This document shows positions 56,598 through 64,000 of a stretch of DNA of 64,000 nt, one piece after another (the stretch's first letter is position 1; each line of letters begins with the position of its first letter). Origin of the DNA: Methylobacterium ajmalii (lineage in GTDB: Bacteria > Pseudomonadota > Alphaproteobacteria > Rhizobiales > Beijerinckiaceae). The notes beneath the pieces are model-generated. The model worked only from the letters and a program-made list of their open reading frames with translations. It searched no databases and was not told the origin of the DNA. Made by a program: the position numbers and the translations under genes. The DNA is taken from positions 25,697-89,696 of the forward strand of contig NZ_JACWCT010000042.1 of assembly GCF_016613415.1 (NCBI RefSeq), written 5' to 3'.

Positions 56598-58613
56598 TCA
56601 GAAGGCCTGGCCGAGGCTGATGTAGAGGGCGACCGGCGGCTGCTTGAGCTGCTTGTCGGGGTTGAGCGGCACCGCGAGATCGACCCGGATCGGGCCGATG
56701 CCGGTGTAGTAGCGGAGCCCCAGGCCCGCCGCGACGCGGATGCGCTCGTCGAAATCCGGCAGCGACCCGGCGAACGCCGTGCCGGCATCGACGAAGGGCA
56801 CGATGCCGATCGTGTCGGTGATCTTGATCCGGCCCTCGACGGAGCCCTCGAGCAGCGAGCGCCCGCCGATCGGCAGCTGGTAGGGGCCGATCGGCCCGAC
56901 GGTGCGGTAGGAGTAGCCGCGGATCGAGCCGCCGCCGCCGGCAAAGAAGCGCAGCGAGGCCGGCACGTCGGCGAGGTTGGCGCCGCTGATCGAGCCGAAG
57001 CCGAGGCGCGCGGCCAGGATGTAGCGGCCCGCGTCGTCGAACGAGTAGTAGGTCGAGCCTTGCGCCTTGGCGAGGAGCAGGTCCGGGCTGTTGCCGAGAC
57101 CCGCATAGGGCGTGAGCGAGGCGGTGACGCGAAACCCCTTTGTCGGGTCGAGGAGGCTGTCGGTCGAATCGTAGGTGACGCCGGCATTCAGGCCGACGAG
57201 GCCGTAATCGACACGGCCCAGCGCGTCCCGGTCCGAGCCGAAGCGGCCGTCGAGCCCGACCTGGGCCGAGAACGCGTCGGCGAAGCGGCGCCGGATCGCC
57301 ACCGTGCCGCCGGCGGCGTCGCTGAGATAGGATTGCTGCACCTCGCGGCCGACGAAGGCGCTGGCGAGCAGGTCGTTGCGGGTGCCGAACAGGGCGGGCT
57401 TGACGAAGGTGGCGGCGAGCCGGCCGCCCAGCCCGTTGGTCTCGATGCCCGCGAGCTTGCGGCGCCGGGCGTAATAGTCGGTGCCGAGCCCGAGATAGGA
57501 CAGGTCGGCGTCGATCCGCAGGGTCTCGCCGCCGCCGAACAGGTTGCGGTCGGCCCAGTAGGCGCGCACGCCCGGCCCGTCGACGGTGGAGTAGCGCGCC
57601 GAGACGCCGACGATGTGGCGCGCCCGCTCCGTCACGTCGACGAAGACCGGCAGCGTGCCGTCGGGGTCGAGCGCCGTGCCCTCGCGCACCCGCACGCCGC
57701 CCAGCGCCTCGATGCGCGAGACCGAGCGGCGGATGTCGGACAGCGCCTGCGGCGAATAGGGATCGCCCGGCTCGGCGTAGATGAACGAGCGCACCACCGC
57801 CGGATCGACGGTCTTGGTGCCCCGCACCGTCACGGCGCCGATCGCCGCCTTGGGGCCTGGATCGACCACGAAGGTCACGTCCATGACGTGGGCGGTGTCG
57901 TCGACCACCGGCTCGCGGCGCAGCACCTTGGCGAAGGGGTGGCCGTCGCGGCGGAAGGAATCGACCACGGCCGCCTCGCGGGCCAGCACCGTGGCGGAGC
58001 GGGCCGGCACCTCGCCGTCGATGCGGGTCAGGCGCTCCGGCACCGCCCCGGGGCCGAAGGGCAGGCCGGACGGATCGAGCACCGCGATCCGGCGCAGGTG
58101 GTAGAGCGGACCCTGGTCGACCGTGATCCGCACCGCCACGAGGCTGCGGTTGCGCGCGGCCTCGGCGGCCCGCACGGCGGAGCGCGCCGCCGCGTCGCCG
58201 CCCAGCACCACGTCCTCGATGCGGAAGGTCGCCGTGCCGGCATAGTAGCCGAAGCCCGAGAGCGCATCGACGAGGCGCGGCGCGTCGGCCTCGGCCCGGC
58301 GCAGCAGGCCCTCGCCGTCGGGCGGCGCGTCGTTGCGCAGGCGGTAGAGGCCCGACGTGTCCTTGAGCGCCTGGAGCAGGTCCTCGTCCTCGACGCCCTG
58401 GAAGCGGACGGAATAGGGCAGGGCGGCCGCGCTCGGGGCCGGCGGCGCCTCCTCGGCGCCGAACAGCCCGAACAGGTCGAAGGCCCGGGCGGGCTCCGCC
58501 GTCCCGAGGCCGAGCGCGAGCGCGATCCCCACCGCTCCGGTGCGACCCAGTTCGCGACCATACCTGGACGGGCGCTCCCGCAGAGCGCCACGACGTTCGA
58601 CCCGACTCCGCAT
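56598..58613 (-). CDS. tamA: TamA, outer-membrane beta-barrel protein of the Omp85 family
   Basis: A 671-residue BamA/Omp85-family protein. A signal peptide (residues 24-45, ending ARA) precedes three POTRA domains (starting LPYSVRFQGVEDEDLLQAL), and a 16-strand barrel fills the C-terminal 350 residues. VRAYWADRNLFGGGETLRI opens the barrel. FFAGGGGSIRGYSYRTVGP is the conserved L6 region with the (V/I)RG(Y/F) motif. The last residue is Phe (LYISLGQAF), as barrels need for BAM insertion. It is the first gene of the tamAB operon and is divergent from the deacetylase gene. Confidence 0.95.
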   Translation of the reverse strand: MRSRVERRGALRERPSRYGRELGRTGAVGIALALGLGTAEPARAFDLFGLFGAEEAPPAPSAAALPYSVRFQGVEDEDLLQALKDTSGLYRLRNDAPPDGEGLLRRAEADAPRLVDALSGFGYYAGTATFRIEDVVLGGDAAARSAVRAAEAARNRSLVAVRITVDQGPLYHLRRIAVLDPSGLPFGPGAVPERLTRIDGEVPARSATVLAREAAVVDSFRRDGHPFAKVLRREPVVDDTAHVMDVTFVVDPGPKAAIGAVTVRGTKTVDPAVVRSFIYAEPGDPYSPQALSDIRRSVSRIEALGGVRVREGTALDPDGTLPVFVDVTERARHIVGVSARYSTVDGPGVRAYWADRNLFGGGETLRIDADLSYLGLGTDYYARRRKLAGIETNGLGGRLAATFVKPALFGTRNDLLASAFVGREVQQSYLSDAAGGTVAIRRRFADAFSAQVGLDGRFGSDRDALGRVDYGLVGLNAGVTYDSTDSLLDPTKGFRVTASLTPYAGLGNSPDLLLAKAQGSTYYSFDDAGRYILAARLGFGSISGANLADVPASLRFFAGGGGSIRGYSYRTVGPIGPYQLPIGGRSLLEGSVEGRIKITDTIGIVPFVDAGTAFAGSLPDFDERIRVAAGLGLRYYTGIGPIRVDLAVPLNPDKQLKQPPVALYISLGQAF

Positions 58614-59038
58614 GCCCCCCGGCCGTGCTGCCGGCGCCGCCCGACGGGACGGTGCCGAAAAAAACCCACCTCACGCCCGCGGCGCGCCCGATTGAAAACC
58701 CACCCGTGGAATGCCACGATCGGCAGGTCCACTCCTCCGAAACACGGCCTTCCGCAAGGTCTCCCTGCCGCAACAACCACGCACGAGGGTCGGGGGAATT
58801 CGTGTCCAAACCGTGTCCGCTTCCGGACCCGATCCTGGGACAAGCTAGAGCATTCATGCGTCCGAGGGGAGGAGGCGGGGCCCGGAAGCGGGGTTCCGGC
58901 CGTGATCGCGGGGGGCGCCAACCCGCGGGGAGGACGGCAGGATCGCCGATGCCCGCGGCGCGCGGTCGCGCCCGCCCCCGGGCCGGCCGGCGCGTTGAGC
59001 GGGTCCGTGCCATCCCCGCTGTCCACAGGGCCGAAGTC
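58614..59038. other. gene-free divergent region between tamA and the deacetylase gene
   Basis: No gene is supported. GTGTCC occurs twice close together (58801-58818 region) and a short A-run (GAAAAAAACCC near 58659) breaks the GC-rich sequence. No palindrome of operator quality was found. It must contain both promoters. Confidence 0.35.
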
Positions 59039-59935
59039 ATGCTTCCCGTCGTGTTCCACCCGGCCTACGAGGCGCCGCTGCCGGAGGGGCATCGCTTCCC
59101 GATGGGCAAGTACGGGCGCCTGGCCGAGACCCTGCGGGAGCGCGGCCTCGTACCCGAGGGCTTCGTGACGCCGCAGCCCGCAGGCCCGGACCTGATCCGC
59201 CTCGCCCACGACGCGACCTACGTCGAGCAGGTCGTCACCGCGACCGTGCCGCGGGCGATCGAGCGGGCGATCGGCCTGCCGGTCGACGACGGGGTGGCGC
59301 GGCGCTCGCTGGCCTCGGCGGGCGGCACGCTGCTCGCCGCCCGGCTGGCGCTCGAGCACGGGCTCGCCGGGAGCACCGCGGGCGGCAGCCACCACGGCAG
59401 GCGGGCGGCGGGCGGGGGGTTCTGCGTCTTCAACGACGTGGCGGTGGCGGCGCTCGCCCTCAAGCGCGAGGGCACGATTCGCCGGGCGCTCGTCCTCGAC
59501 CTCGACGTCCACCAGGGAGACGGCACCGCCGACTGCCTGACGCACGAGCCCGACCTGTTCACCTTCTCGATGCACGCCGAGAAGAACTACCCGACCGACA
59601 AGGTGCCGGGGGACCTCGATGTCGGCCTGCCCGACGGGCTGGGCGACGACGACTACCTGGCGGCGCTCGCCCTCCACGTCCCGCGCCTCCTCGACGGCAT
59701 CCGGCCCGACCTGGTGTTCTACAATGCCGGGGTCGATCCCCACCGCGACGACCGCCTCGGCCGCCTGGCGCTGACCGACGAGGGCCTGCGCCGGCGCGAG
59801 GCCTATGTCGTCGGCGAGGTGCATCGCCGGGACATCCCGCTCGCCGCGGTGATCGGCGGCGGCTACGCCACCGACGTCGCGGCGCTGGCCGCCCGCCACG
59901 CCCTGGTGTTCGAGGCGATGGCCGAGCGGGCGTGA
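59039..59935 (+). CDS. histone-deacetylase-family hydrolase
   Basis: A 298-residue class II-like HDAC/acetoin-utilisation (AcuC/APAH) family enzyme. The catalytic His118-His119 is in GGSHHGRR. The zinc ligands are Asp156 and His158 (LDLDVHQGDGTA) and the third Asp in FYNAGVDPHRDDRLG. Bacterial members deacylate polyamines or lysines. Length fits a single catalytic domain. The ATG at 59039 follows AGGG; an upstream extension to 58625 has no conserved content. Substrate unknown. Confidence 0.9.
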   Translation: MLPVVFHPAYEAPLPEGHRFPMGKYGRLAETLRERGLVPEGFVTPQPAGPDLIRLAHDATYVEQVVTATVPRAIERAIGLPVDDGVARRSLASAGGTLLAARLALEHGLAGSTAGGSHHGRRAAGGGFCVFNDVAVAALALKREGTIRRALVLDLDVHQGDGTADCLTHEPDLFTFSMHAEKNYPTDKVPGDLDVGLPDGLGDDDYLAALALHVPRLLDGIRPDLVFYNAGVDPHRDDRLGRLALTDEGLRRREAYVVGEVHRRDIPLAAVIGGGYATDVAALAARHALVFEAMAERA

Positions 59936-59961
59936 CGACGGACACGAGCGCGTCCGGGCGC

Positions 59962-59987
59962 GGAACGGCCGAGGCTGTTCGGCCGTT
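59962..59987 (+). promoter_or_regulatory. EcfG-type promoter, full consensus
   Basis: GGAAC (59962-59966), a 17-base spacer, and CGTT (59984-59987) match the alphaproteobacterial general-stress sigma consensus exactly. It lies 27 bases after the deacetylase stop and about 40 bases before the small gene at 60030. Confidence 0.75.
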
Positions 59988-60029
59988 GATGCCCCGAGAC
60001 CGCAACGCCCTCACACCTCGGAGGATACG

Positions 60030-60182
60030 ATGAGCCTGATCGGCCGGATCGTCACCAAGATCCTGGGCAACGACGACCCCCGCATCCGCCCGGACGGACG
60101 CAGCCCCTACGACGACCGGGTCGCCTACAACGACTCGGGCAACCTCGTCGGCCGCCTGGTGACCAAGATCCTGCGTCGCTAG
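60030..60182 (+). CDS. 50-residue protein with duplicated LIGRIVTKIL-type motif
   Basis: A small gene with a strong GGAGGA ribosome site and ATG. The 50-residue product begins SLIGRIVTKILG and ends NLVGRLVTKILRR, so one motif of about 10 residues is repeated at both ends, flanking an acidic/polar centre (NDDPRIRPDGRSPYDDRVAYND). Each copy would form a short cationic, amphipathic helix. I know no family. The EcfG-consensus promoter before it and a rho-independent terminator after it make it an independent stress-induced unit. A membrane-binding or nucleic-acid-binding role is possible. Confidence 0.7.
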   Translation: MSLIGRIVTKILGNDDPRIRPDGRSPYDDRVAYNDSGNLVGRLVTKILRR

Positions 60183-60242
60183 CGCATCGCGTCGCGCGCA
60201 CCGGATCGCGCCGCTGACGTAACGCTCCTGGATGCGTCCCAC

Positions 60243-60272
60243 AGCACCCCCGCCGGTCCCGGCGGGGGTGCT
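60243..60272 (+). terminator. terminator of the 50-residue protein gene
   Basis: A 13-bp perfect stem (AGCACCCCCGCCG with CGGCGGGGGTGCT) around GTCC, 60 bases after the stop, followed by GCCGTTTC. Confidence 0.7.
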
Positions 60273-60331
60273 GCCGTTTCGGGGGGATCGGCCCGGCTTC
60301 ACGGAAAATCCACCAACGTGCGTTTTCGCAC

Positions 60332-60359
60332 TTGCGAAGGCCGCTCCGGTCCCTATTTT
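60332..60359 (+). promoter_or_regulatory. sigma-70-like promoter of the sRNA
   Basis: TTGCGA (60332-60337), a 16-base spacer, and TATTTT (60354-60359). The predicted start point is near 60366, at the base of the first sRNA hairpin. Confidence 0.5.
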
Positions 60360-60365
60360 CGGATG

Positions 60366-60455
60366 GGCAGGGACGCGATGGCGTCGCGGCCCTGCTGCCC
60401 TCTTTGGGCGTTTCCTCCCTAGACTTCGGGCCGCCTCGCAAGGGCGGCCTTTTTT
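60366..60455 (+). ncRNA. mmgR: MmgR/suhB-type (alpha-r8 family) small RNA
   Basis: A small RNA of about 90 bases. It begins with a hairpin (GGGCAGGG-x-CGCGA paired with TCGCG-x-CCC and TGCCC, 60365-60399), then a single-stranded stretch with the exact decamer TTTCCTCCCT (60411-60420), and ends in a rho-independent terminator: GGCCGCC (60429-60435), loop TCGCAAG, GGCGGCC (60443-60449) and six T. The MmgR family of Sinorhizobium and other Alphaproteobacteria is defined by this UUUCCUCCCU core, which binds ribosome-binding sites with Hfq; in S. meliloti it limits polyhydroxybutyrate storage. The family assignment rests on that motif and architecture. Confidence 0.8.
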
Positions 60456-60495
60456 CTTTGTCGTGGACCGTTCGCGACCGCGCTTTGGGGCCGCC

Positions 60496-61404
60496 TCAGG
60501 CCGAGGCCAGATGGCGCCGCTGGGCCCGTGCCACCCGCGCCACCGCCCGGGCCGCTCGCGTCCGCGGCACCACCGCCTCGCCGGCGAGGACCCGCCGCTT
60601 GAGCGCCACCAGCTCCGGATCGCCGAAGCGCGCCAGCAGCGCCTCGAACGCCGCGTGTCGCGCGAGGTCGTAGCCGCCCCCGTCGAGCGGGTGGGGCGGG
60701 TGGAGATGGATCACCGGGGCGAGGCCGGCGGGGATCGGCGCCGTGGCGGCGTGGAGCCGGCCGAGGCGCAGCAGCCGGTCGAACCACTGCGCCCGCGGGC
60801 CCGGACGGGCGTCGGGCAGAACGGCCTCCGAGACGACCTCCAAGACGACCTCCAAGACGACCTCGATGCGGTCGCGCCCGCTCTCCGCCACCAGCACGGC
60901 GCCGAGCCCCGGCAGGGCGGCCCAGAGGGCGGCGTCGGCCGGGCGGCCGCAGGCGGCGCGGAGCCGCGAGACCGCCTCCTCCCGCACCCGGGCCATGAGC
61001 CGGGCCTGGCGCAGCGGCAGGCCGAGGCAGAACAGCACGCCGTCGCGATCCCCGGCCCGCGCCGCCGCGTGGTCGCGGCCGCGCTCGCTCACGACCGGGG
61101 CGGGGCAGGGCGGCAGGAGGGGGAGCGGCCGGCACAGGGCGAGGGCCTGGCTCCAGGCCTCGCCGCCGAGCGCGGTCTCGTAGGCGACCGGCACGAGGGT
61201 GTCGGCCTCCCCCAGCACCAGGGCGCCGCGGGACGTGACGAGGCCGGGGCGCCCGCCGCAGGGCGGGGTCGCGGGCTCGCCGGGATCGCGCCGGAAGGTG
61301 GCCCCCGCCCCGTAGCCGCCGAGGCTCCAGCCCGTGGCCGGATCGGCGAGCGCCCGGTCGAGGACGGCGCGCAGCGCGGTGCCCGGTCCGGCGGGATCCG
61401 ACAA
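60496..61404 (-). CDS. uncharacterised protein with a 12-bp tandem repeat
   Basis: A protein of about 302 residues that I do not recognise. It is alanine/arginine-rich with short conserved-looking phrases (VPVAYETALGGEAWSQALAL, APVIHLHPPHPLDGGGYDLA, AFEALLARFGDPELVALKRR). No signal peptide or membrane helix is seen. A tandem 12-bp unit (60830-60865, three copies) encodes VLEV repeats. The TTG at 61404 follows GGGGAAG and is the best start. It faces the sRNA terminator and diverges from the DUF502 gene. Confidence 0.65.
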   Translation of the reverse strand: MSDPAGPGTALRAVLDRALADPATGWSLGGYGAGATFRRDPGEPATPPCGGRPGLVTSRGALVLGEADTLVPVAYETALGGEAWSQALALCRPLPLLPPCPAPVVSERGRDHAAARAGDRDGVLFCLGLPLRQARLMARVREEAVSRLRAACGRPADAALWAALPGLGAVLVAESGRDRIEVVLEVVLEVVSEAVLPDARPGPRAQWFDRLLRLGRLHAATAPIPAGLAPVIHLHPPHPLDGGGYDLARHAAFEALLARFGDPELVALKRRVLAGEAVVPRTRAARAVARVARAQRRHLASA

Positions 61405-61491
61405 AGGGTCTTCCCCGCCTTGAGCGCAACGCAGCAAACCGCTACCTCTTCACGGGCAGGGGGCGCCCGCCCGGGTCGAGAATCGCACATC

Positions 61492-62295
61492 GTGTCGGAA
61501 CCGTCGCCGCCGCTCGCCGATCCGGATTCCCCGCTCGCCCGCAAGAGGGTCAGCGTCCGGGGACGGCTGCGCAACTACTTCTTCACCGGCGTGATCGTCG
61601 CCGGCCCGCTCGCGATCACGATCTACATCACCTGGTGGTGCATCAGCCTGATCGACGGCTGGGTCAAGCCGCTGGTCCCCTCGGCCTACCTGCCGGACCA
61701 TTACCTGCCCTTCAGCGTGCCGGGCCTCGGCCTCGTCATCGCCTTCGTGGCGCTGACGACGCTCGGCGCGCTCACCGCCAACCTCGTCGGCCGCTCGGTG
61801 GTGGAGTTCGGCGAGGTGCTCCTCGCCCGCACGCCGGTGATCTCGGGCCTCTATCGCGGCCTGCGCCAGGTGTTCGAGACCCTGTTCTCGACCAGCGGCA
61901 CCTCGTTCCGCACCGTCGGCCTGGTCGAGTTCCCGGTGAAGGGCACCTGGTCGATCGTCTTCCTGTCGGCCCCGGCGGGCCCGGACGTGCAGGGCGCCCT
62001 CGGAGCCGGAAACGAGCATGTCGGGGTGTTCCTGCCCTGCGCCCCGAACCCGACCACCGGCTTCTTCTTCTACCTGCCCCGGTCCGAGGTGATCGAATTG
62101 TCGATCAGCGTCGACGACGCGGCCAAGCTCGTGATGTCGGCCGGCGTGATCCAGCCCGAGGACCCGCAGAGCCGGCTCCAGGCCATGGCGGCGGGCCTGC
62201 GCGTCGCGCAGGTGGGGCCGATCCAGCCCAGACCCTCGGCCAATTCCCCGGCAAGCCCCGCGGCGATGCCGGCGCGGGACCGGATGGACGCCTGA
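61492..62295 (+). CDS. DUF502 membrane protein
   Basis: A 267-residue integral membrane protein of the DUF502 family. Two long helices are visible: FTGVIVAGPLAITIYITWWCISLI (near residue 31) and GLGLVIAFVALTTLGALTANLVG (near residue 78). Between membrane and C-terminus is a conserved soluble domain (ARTPVISGLYRGLRQVFET, GTWSIVFLSAP, FFFYLPRSEVIEL). The function of DUF502 proteins is unknown. The start is GTG. A C-terminal proline/alanine tail is not conserved. Confidence 0.87.
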   Translation: MSEPSPPLADPDSPLARKRVSVRGRLRNYFFTGVIVAGPLAITIYITWWCISLIDGWVKPLVPSAYLPDHYLPFSVPGLGLVIAFVALTTLGALTANLVGRSVVEFGEVLLARTPVISGLYRGLRQVFETLFSTSGTSFRTVGLVEFPVKGTWSIVFLSAPAGPDVQGALGAGNEHVGVFLPCAPNPTTGFFFYLPRSEVIELSISVDDAAKLVMSAGVIQPEDPQSRLQAMAAGLRVAQVGPIQPRPSANSPASPAAMPARDRMDA

Positions 62296-62386
62296 CCGGA
62301 CGGGCCTCCCGCGCATCGACAACGCCCCGCTTCCGTGCTCCCTGTCGTCATCGGCCGGAGCAACAGGCCGGACACGGGGGGATGGG

Positions 62387-64000
62387 ATGCGGACCACGCG
62401 GATTCTGGCCGGGGCGCTCGGCTGGTCCCTCGGCGGCCTCGCGGTGGCGGCGCCGGCCGAGGCGCGCATCACGGCGATCGAGGTCACGGCGATCGAGCCC
62501 TTCGCCGAGGGTGCCGCCTGGGGCGAGGCGGGGGCCTACGAGCGCGTCGTCGGCACCGCCCGGGGCGAGCTCGACCCGGCCGATCCGGCCAATGCCGGCA
62601 TCGTCGACCTCGTGCTGGCGCCCCGCAATGCGGCCGGGATGGTCGAGTACGCGACCGACCTGTTCCTGCTGCGCCCGAAGGACCCGGCCCGCGGCAGCGG
62701 CACCCTGCTGTTCGAGGTGCCGAACCGCGGCCGCAAGTTCCTGTTCAACTGGATCATGGACGCCAGGCCGGCCGCCGGGCTGACGGCGATCAACGATCCG
62801 CGCAGCGCGGCGGATGCCGGCACCGGCCTGTCCCTGCGCCGCGGCGACACCCTGGTCTGGGCCGGCTGGGAGGCGAACGCCCTGCGCCAGCAGGGCGGCA
62901 TGGCGATCGACCTGCCGGTGGCGACCCGCAACGGCCGGCCGATCACCGAATGGGTGCGCGACGAACTGGTGAGCGCCACCCGCGGCCCGCCGGAGGCGCC
63001 GTTCTTCCTCGCCTTCGAGGCGACGCAGGACGTCGTTCCCGATCCGGACGACGCCCCCCGGCTCACCGTGAAGCGCCGCGAGCCCGACGCCGCCCGGCCG
63101 GTGCCGCCGCAGGCCTGGCGCCTCGCCGGCCCGCGCCAGGTCGAGCTGCTGCCCAAGGGCACCAAGCCCGGCCCGGGCACGATCTACCAGCTCACCTACC
63201 GCACCACCGGCCCGAAGGTGCAGGGCATCGGCTTTGCCGCCGTGCGGGACGTGGTGGCGCATCTGCGCACCGGGACCGAGGCGGGCACGATCCGCCACAC
63301 CGTCGCGCTCGGCATCTCGCAGAGCGGACGCTACCTGCGCGACTTTATCCACCAGGGCTTCAACCGCGACGAGAGCGGCCGGCGGGTCTTCGACGGGGTG
63401 CTGGCCCACATCGCCGGAGCGGGCGGGATCTTCCTCAACGCCCGCTTCGCCCAGCCCTCGCGCACCAACACCCAGCACGAGGACCACCTCTACCCCGAGA
63501 ACGCCTTCCCGTTCTCGGCCGCCGCGCAGCACGACCCGGTCACCGGCCGGCGGGGATCGCTCCTGCGCGGCGACGCCTCGGACCCGCTGCTGATCGAGGT
63601 CAACACCAGCACCGAGTACTGGCAGAAGGGCGCCTCGCTGCTCACCACCGATCCCCTCGGGCGCGCCGACGTGGCGCTGCCCGACAAGACCCGCGCCTAC
63701 CTGATCGCGAGCGGCTTCCACAACGGCCGCGCCCACCTGACCAACGCCAGGGGCGCCTGCCTGAACCCGCGCAGCACGCTCAGCTCCGGCCCGGCGCTCC
63801 GGGCGCTCCTCGTCGCCCTGGAGGAGTGGGTCGCCACCGGCCGGGCCCCGCCCGAGAGCCGGGTGCCGCGGGTCGCGGACGGCACCCTGGTCGCGCCGGA
63901 GGCGATCGGCTTTCCCTACGTCCCGGGCGTGCCGGTCCCGGGCGCCGTCAACGCGGTCGCGCGGTTTGCGACCTACCTCGATCCCCGCCCCGAAGCCGGG
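62387..64000 (+). CDS. secreted alpha/beta hydrolase-domain protein (3' end outside the window)
   Basis: The first 538 residues of a large exported protein; no stop occurs before the window ends. A signal peptide (TTRILAGALGWSLGG to AEA) precedes the Abhydrolase_10-type domain with an N-terminal beta domain (ITAIEVTAIEPFAEGAAWGE). The nucleophile region is GISQSGRYLRDFIHQGFNRDE at 309, followed by VFDGVLAHIAGAGG and FLNARFAQPSRT. Such proteins are periplasmic esterases of unknown substrate. The ATG at 62387 has GGGGGGAT upstream. Confidence 0.88.
   Translation, partial: MRTTRILAGALGWSLGGLAVAAPAEARITAIEVTAIEPFAEGAAWGEAGAYERVVGTARGELDPADPANAGIVDLVLAPRNAAGMVEYATDLFLLRPKDPARGSGTLLFEVPNRGRKFLFNWIMDARPAAGLTAINDPRSAADAGTGLSLRRGDTLVWAGWEANALRQQGGMAIDLPVATRNGRPITEWVRDELVSATRGPPEAPFFLAFEATQDVVPDPDDAPRLTVKRREPDAARPVPPQAWRLAGPRQVELLPKGTKPGPGTIYQLTYRTTGPKVQGIGFAAVRDVVAHLRTGTEAGTIRHTVALGISQSGRYLRDFIHQGFNRDESGRRVFDGVLAHIAGAGGIFLNARFAQPSRTNTQHEDHLYPENAFPFSAAAQHDPVTGRRGSLLRGDASDPLLIEVNTSTEYWQKGASLLTTDPLGRADVALPDKTRAYLIASGFHNGRAHLTNARGACLNPRSTLSSGPALRALLVALEEWVATGRAPPESRVPRVADGTLVAPEAIGFPYVPGVPVPGAVNAVARFATYLDPRPEAG

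Noticed and set aside
52222-59168. Two open frames of more than 2,200 codons, one on each strand, spanning tamB and tamA.
   Set aside because: They are out of phase with tamA/tamB, contain no domain, and consist of Arg/Ala/Gly/Pro-rich sequence as expected from GC-rich codon bias. TamA and TamB are well supported.
60830-60865. Three tandem 12-bp units considered as a regulatory repeat.
   Set aside because: They lie inside a coding frame and simply give VLEV repeats in the protein.

Overview
The window is GC-rich DNA of alphaproteobacterial (Hyphomicrobiales) type, most like Methylobacterium or a close relative. The genus is inferred and was not searched. The support is a hopanoid block (hpnN, ispH, hpnH, hpnG), a tamA-tamB pair, two promoters of the alphaproteobacterial general-stress sigma factor EcfG type, an MmgR/suhB-type sRNA, and short palindromic intergenic repeats. 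No rRNA, tRNA, CRISPR array, phage or complete insertion sequence was seen.

Layout. 1-2.0 kb: a NodT-type outer-membrane efflux lipoprotein gene bracketed by two directly repeated 193-bp palindromic elements. 2.1-7.1 kb: a double-ATPase peptide ABC protein translationally coupled to deoB, then a cytochrome P450 and a TetR regulator. 7.2-15.1 kb: a SulP anion transporter, a third palindromic element and the hopanoid genes. hpnH and hpnG converge with overlapping ends. 15.3-21.1 kb: an uncharacterised protein, a DnaQ-type exonuclease, Ada, a DUF4142 protein behind an EcfG-like promoter, an RraA-like aldolase and a small secreted protein. 21.2-26.9 kb: a five-gene operon for peptide-type ABC import with a GlcG/HbpS protein. 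27.1-28.9 kb: a methyltransferase and an AlgX-like SGNH protein.

28.8-33.4 kb is the most unusual part. Five minus-strand genes with mostly 4-nt overlaps encode homologues of BacA (prephenate decarboxylase), BacB (bicupin isomerase) and BacC (SDR), followed by a DMT exporter and a fold-type IV aminotransferase. This is a bacilysin/anticapsin-like pathway without the BacD ligase or the BacG reductase. It sits beside an AT-rich, gene-poor gap and looks horizontally acquired. The bacC-like gene carries an apparent 1-nt frameshift at its start.

33.4-45 kb: purU, a methyltransferase, an ABC-F ATPase, a nucleotide-sugar dehydrogenase, a Crp/Fnr regulator, a C45 acyltransferase/peptidase, a frameshifted epimerase gene, and a TetR/HlyD/DHA2 efflux module with a clear palindromic operator. 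45.4-50.9 kb: a potABC-like importer without a binding protein, coupled to rutA and an amidase, which suggests uptake and opening of a pyrimidine-like nitrogen compound. 51-58.6 kb: a PD-(D/E)xK-like protein and tamB/tamA. 59-64 kb: a histone-deacetylase-family enzyme, a previously untracked 50-residue protein made of two copies of one motif behind an EcfG-consensus promoter, an MmgR-like sRNA, an unknown protein, a DUF502 membrane protein, and a secreted alpha/beta hydrolase cut by the window end.

All family assignments come from reading motifs and remembered sequences. No database search was run.
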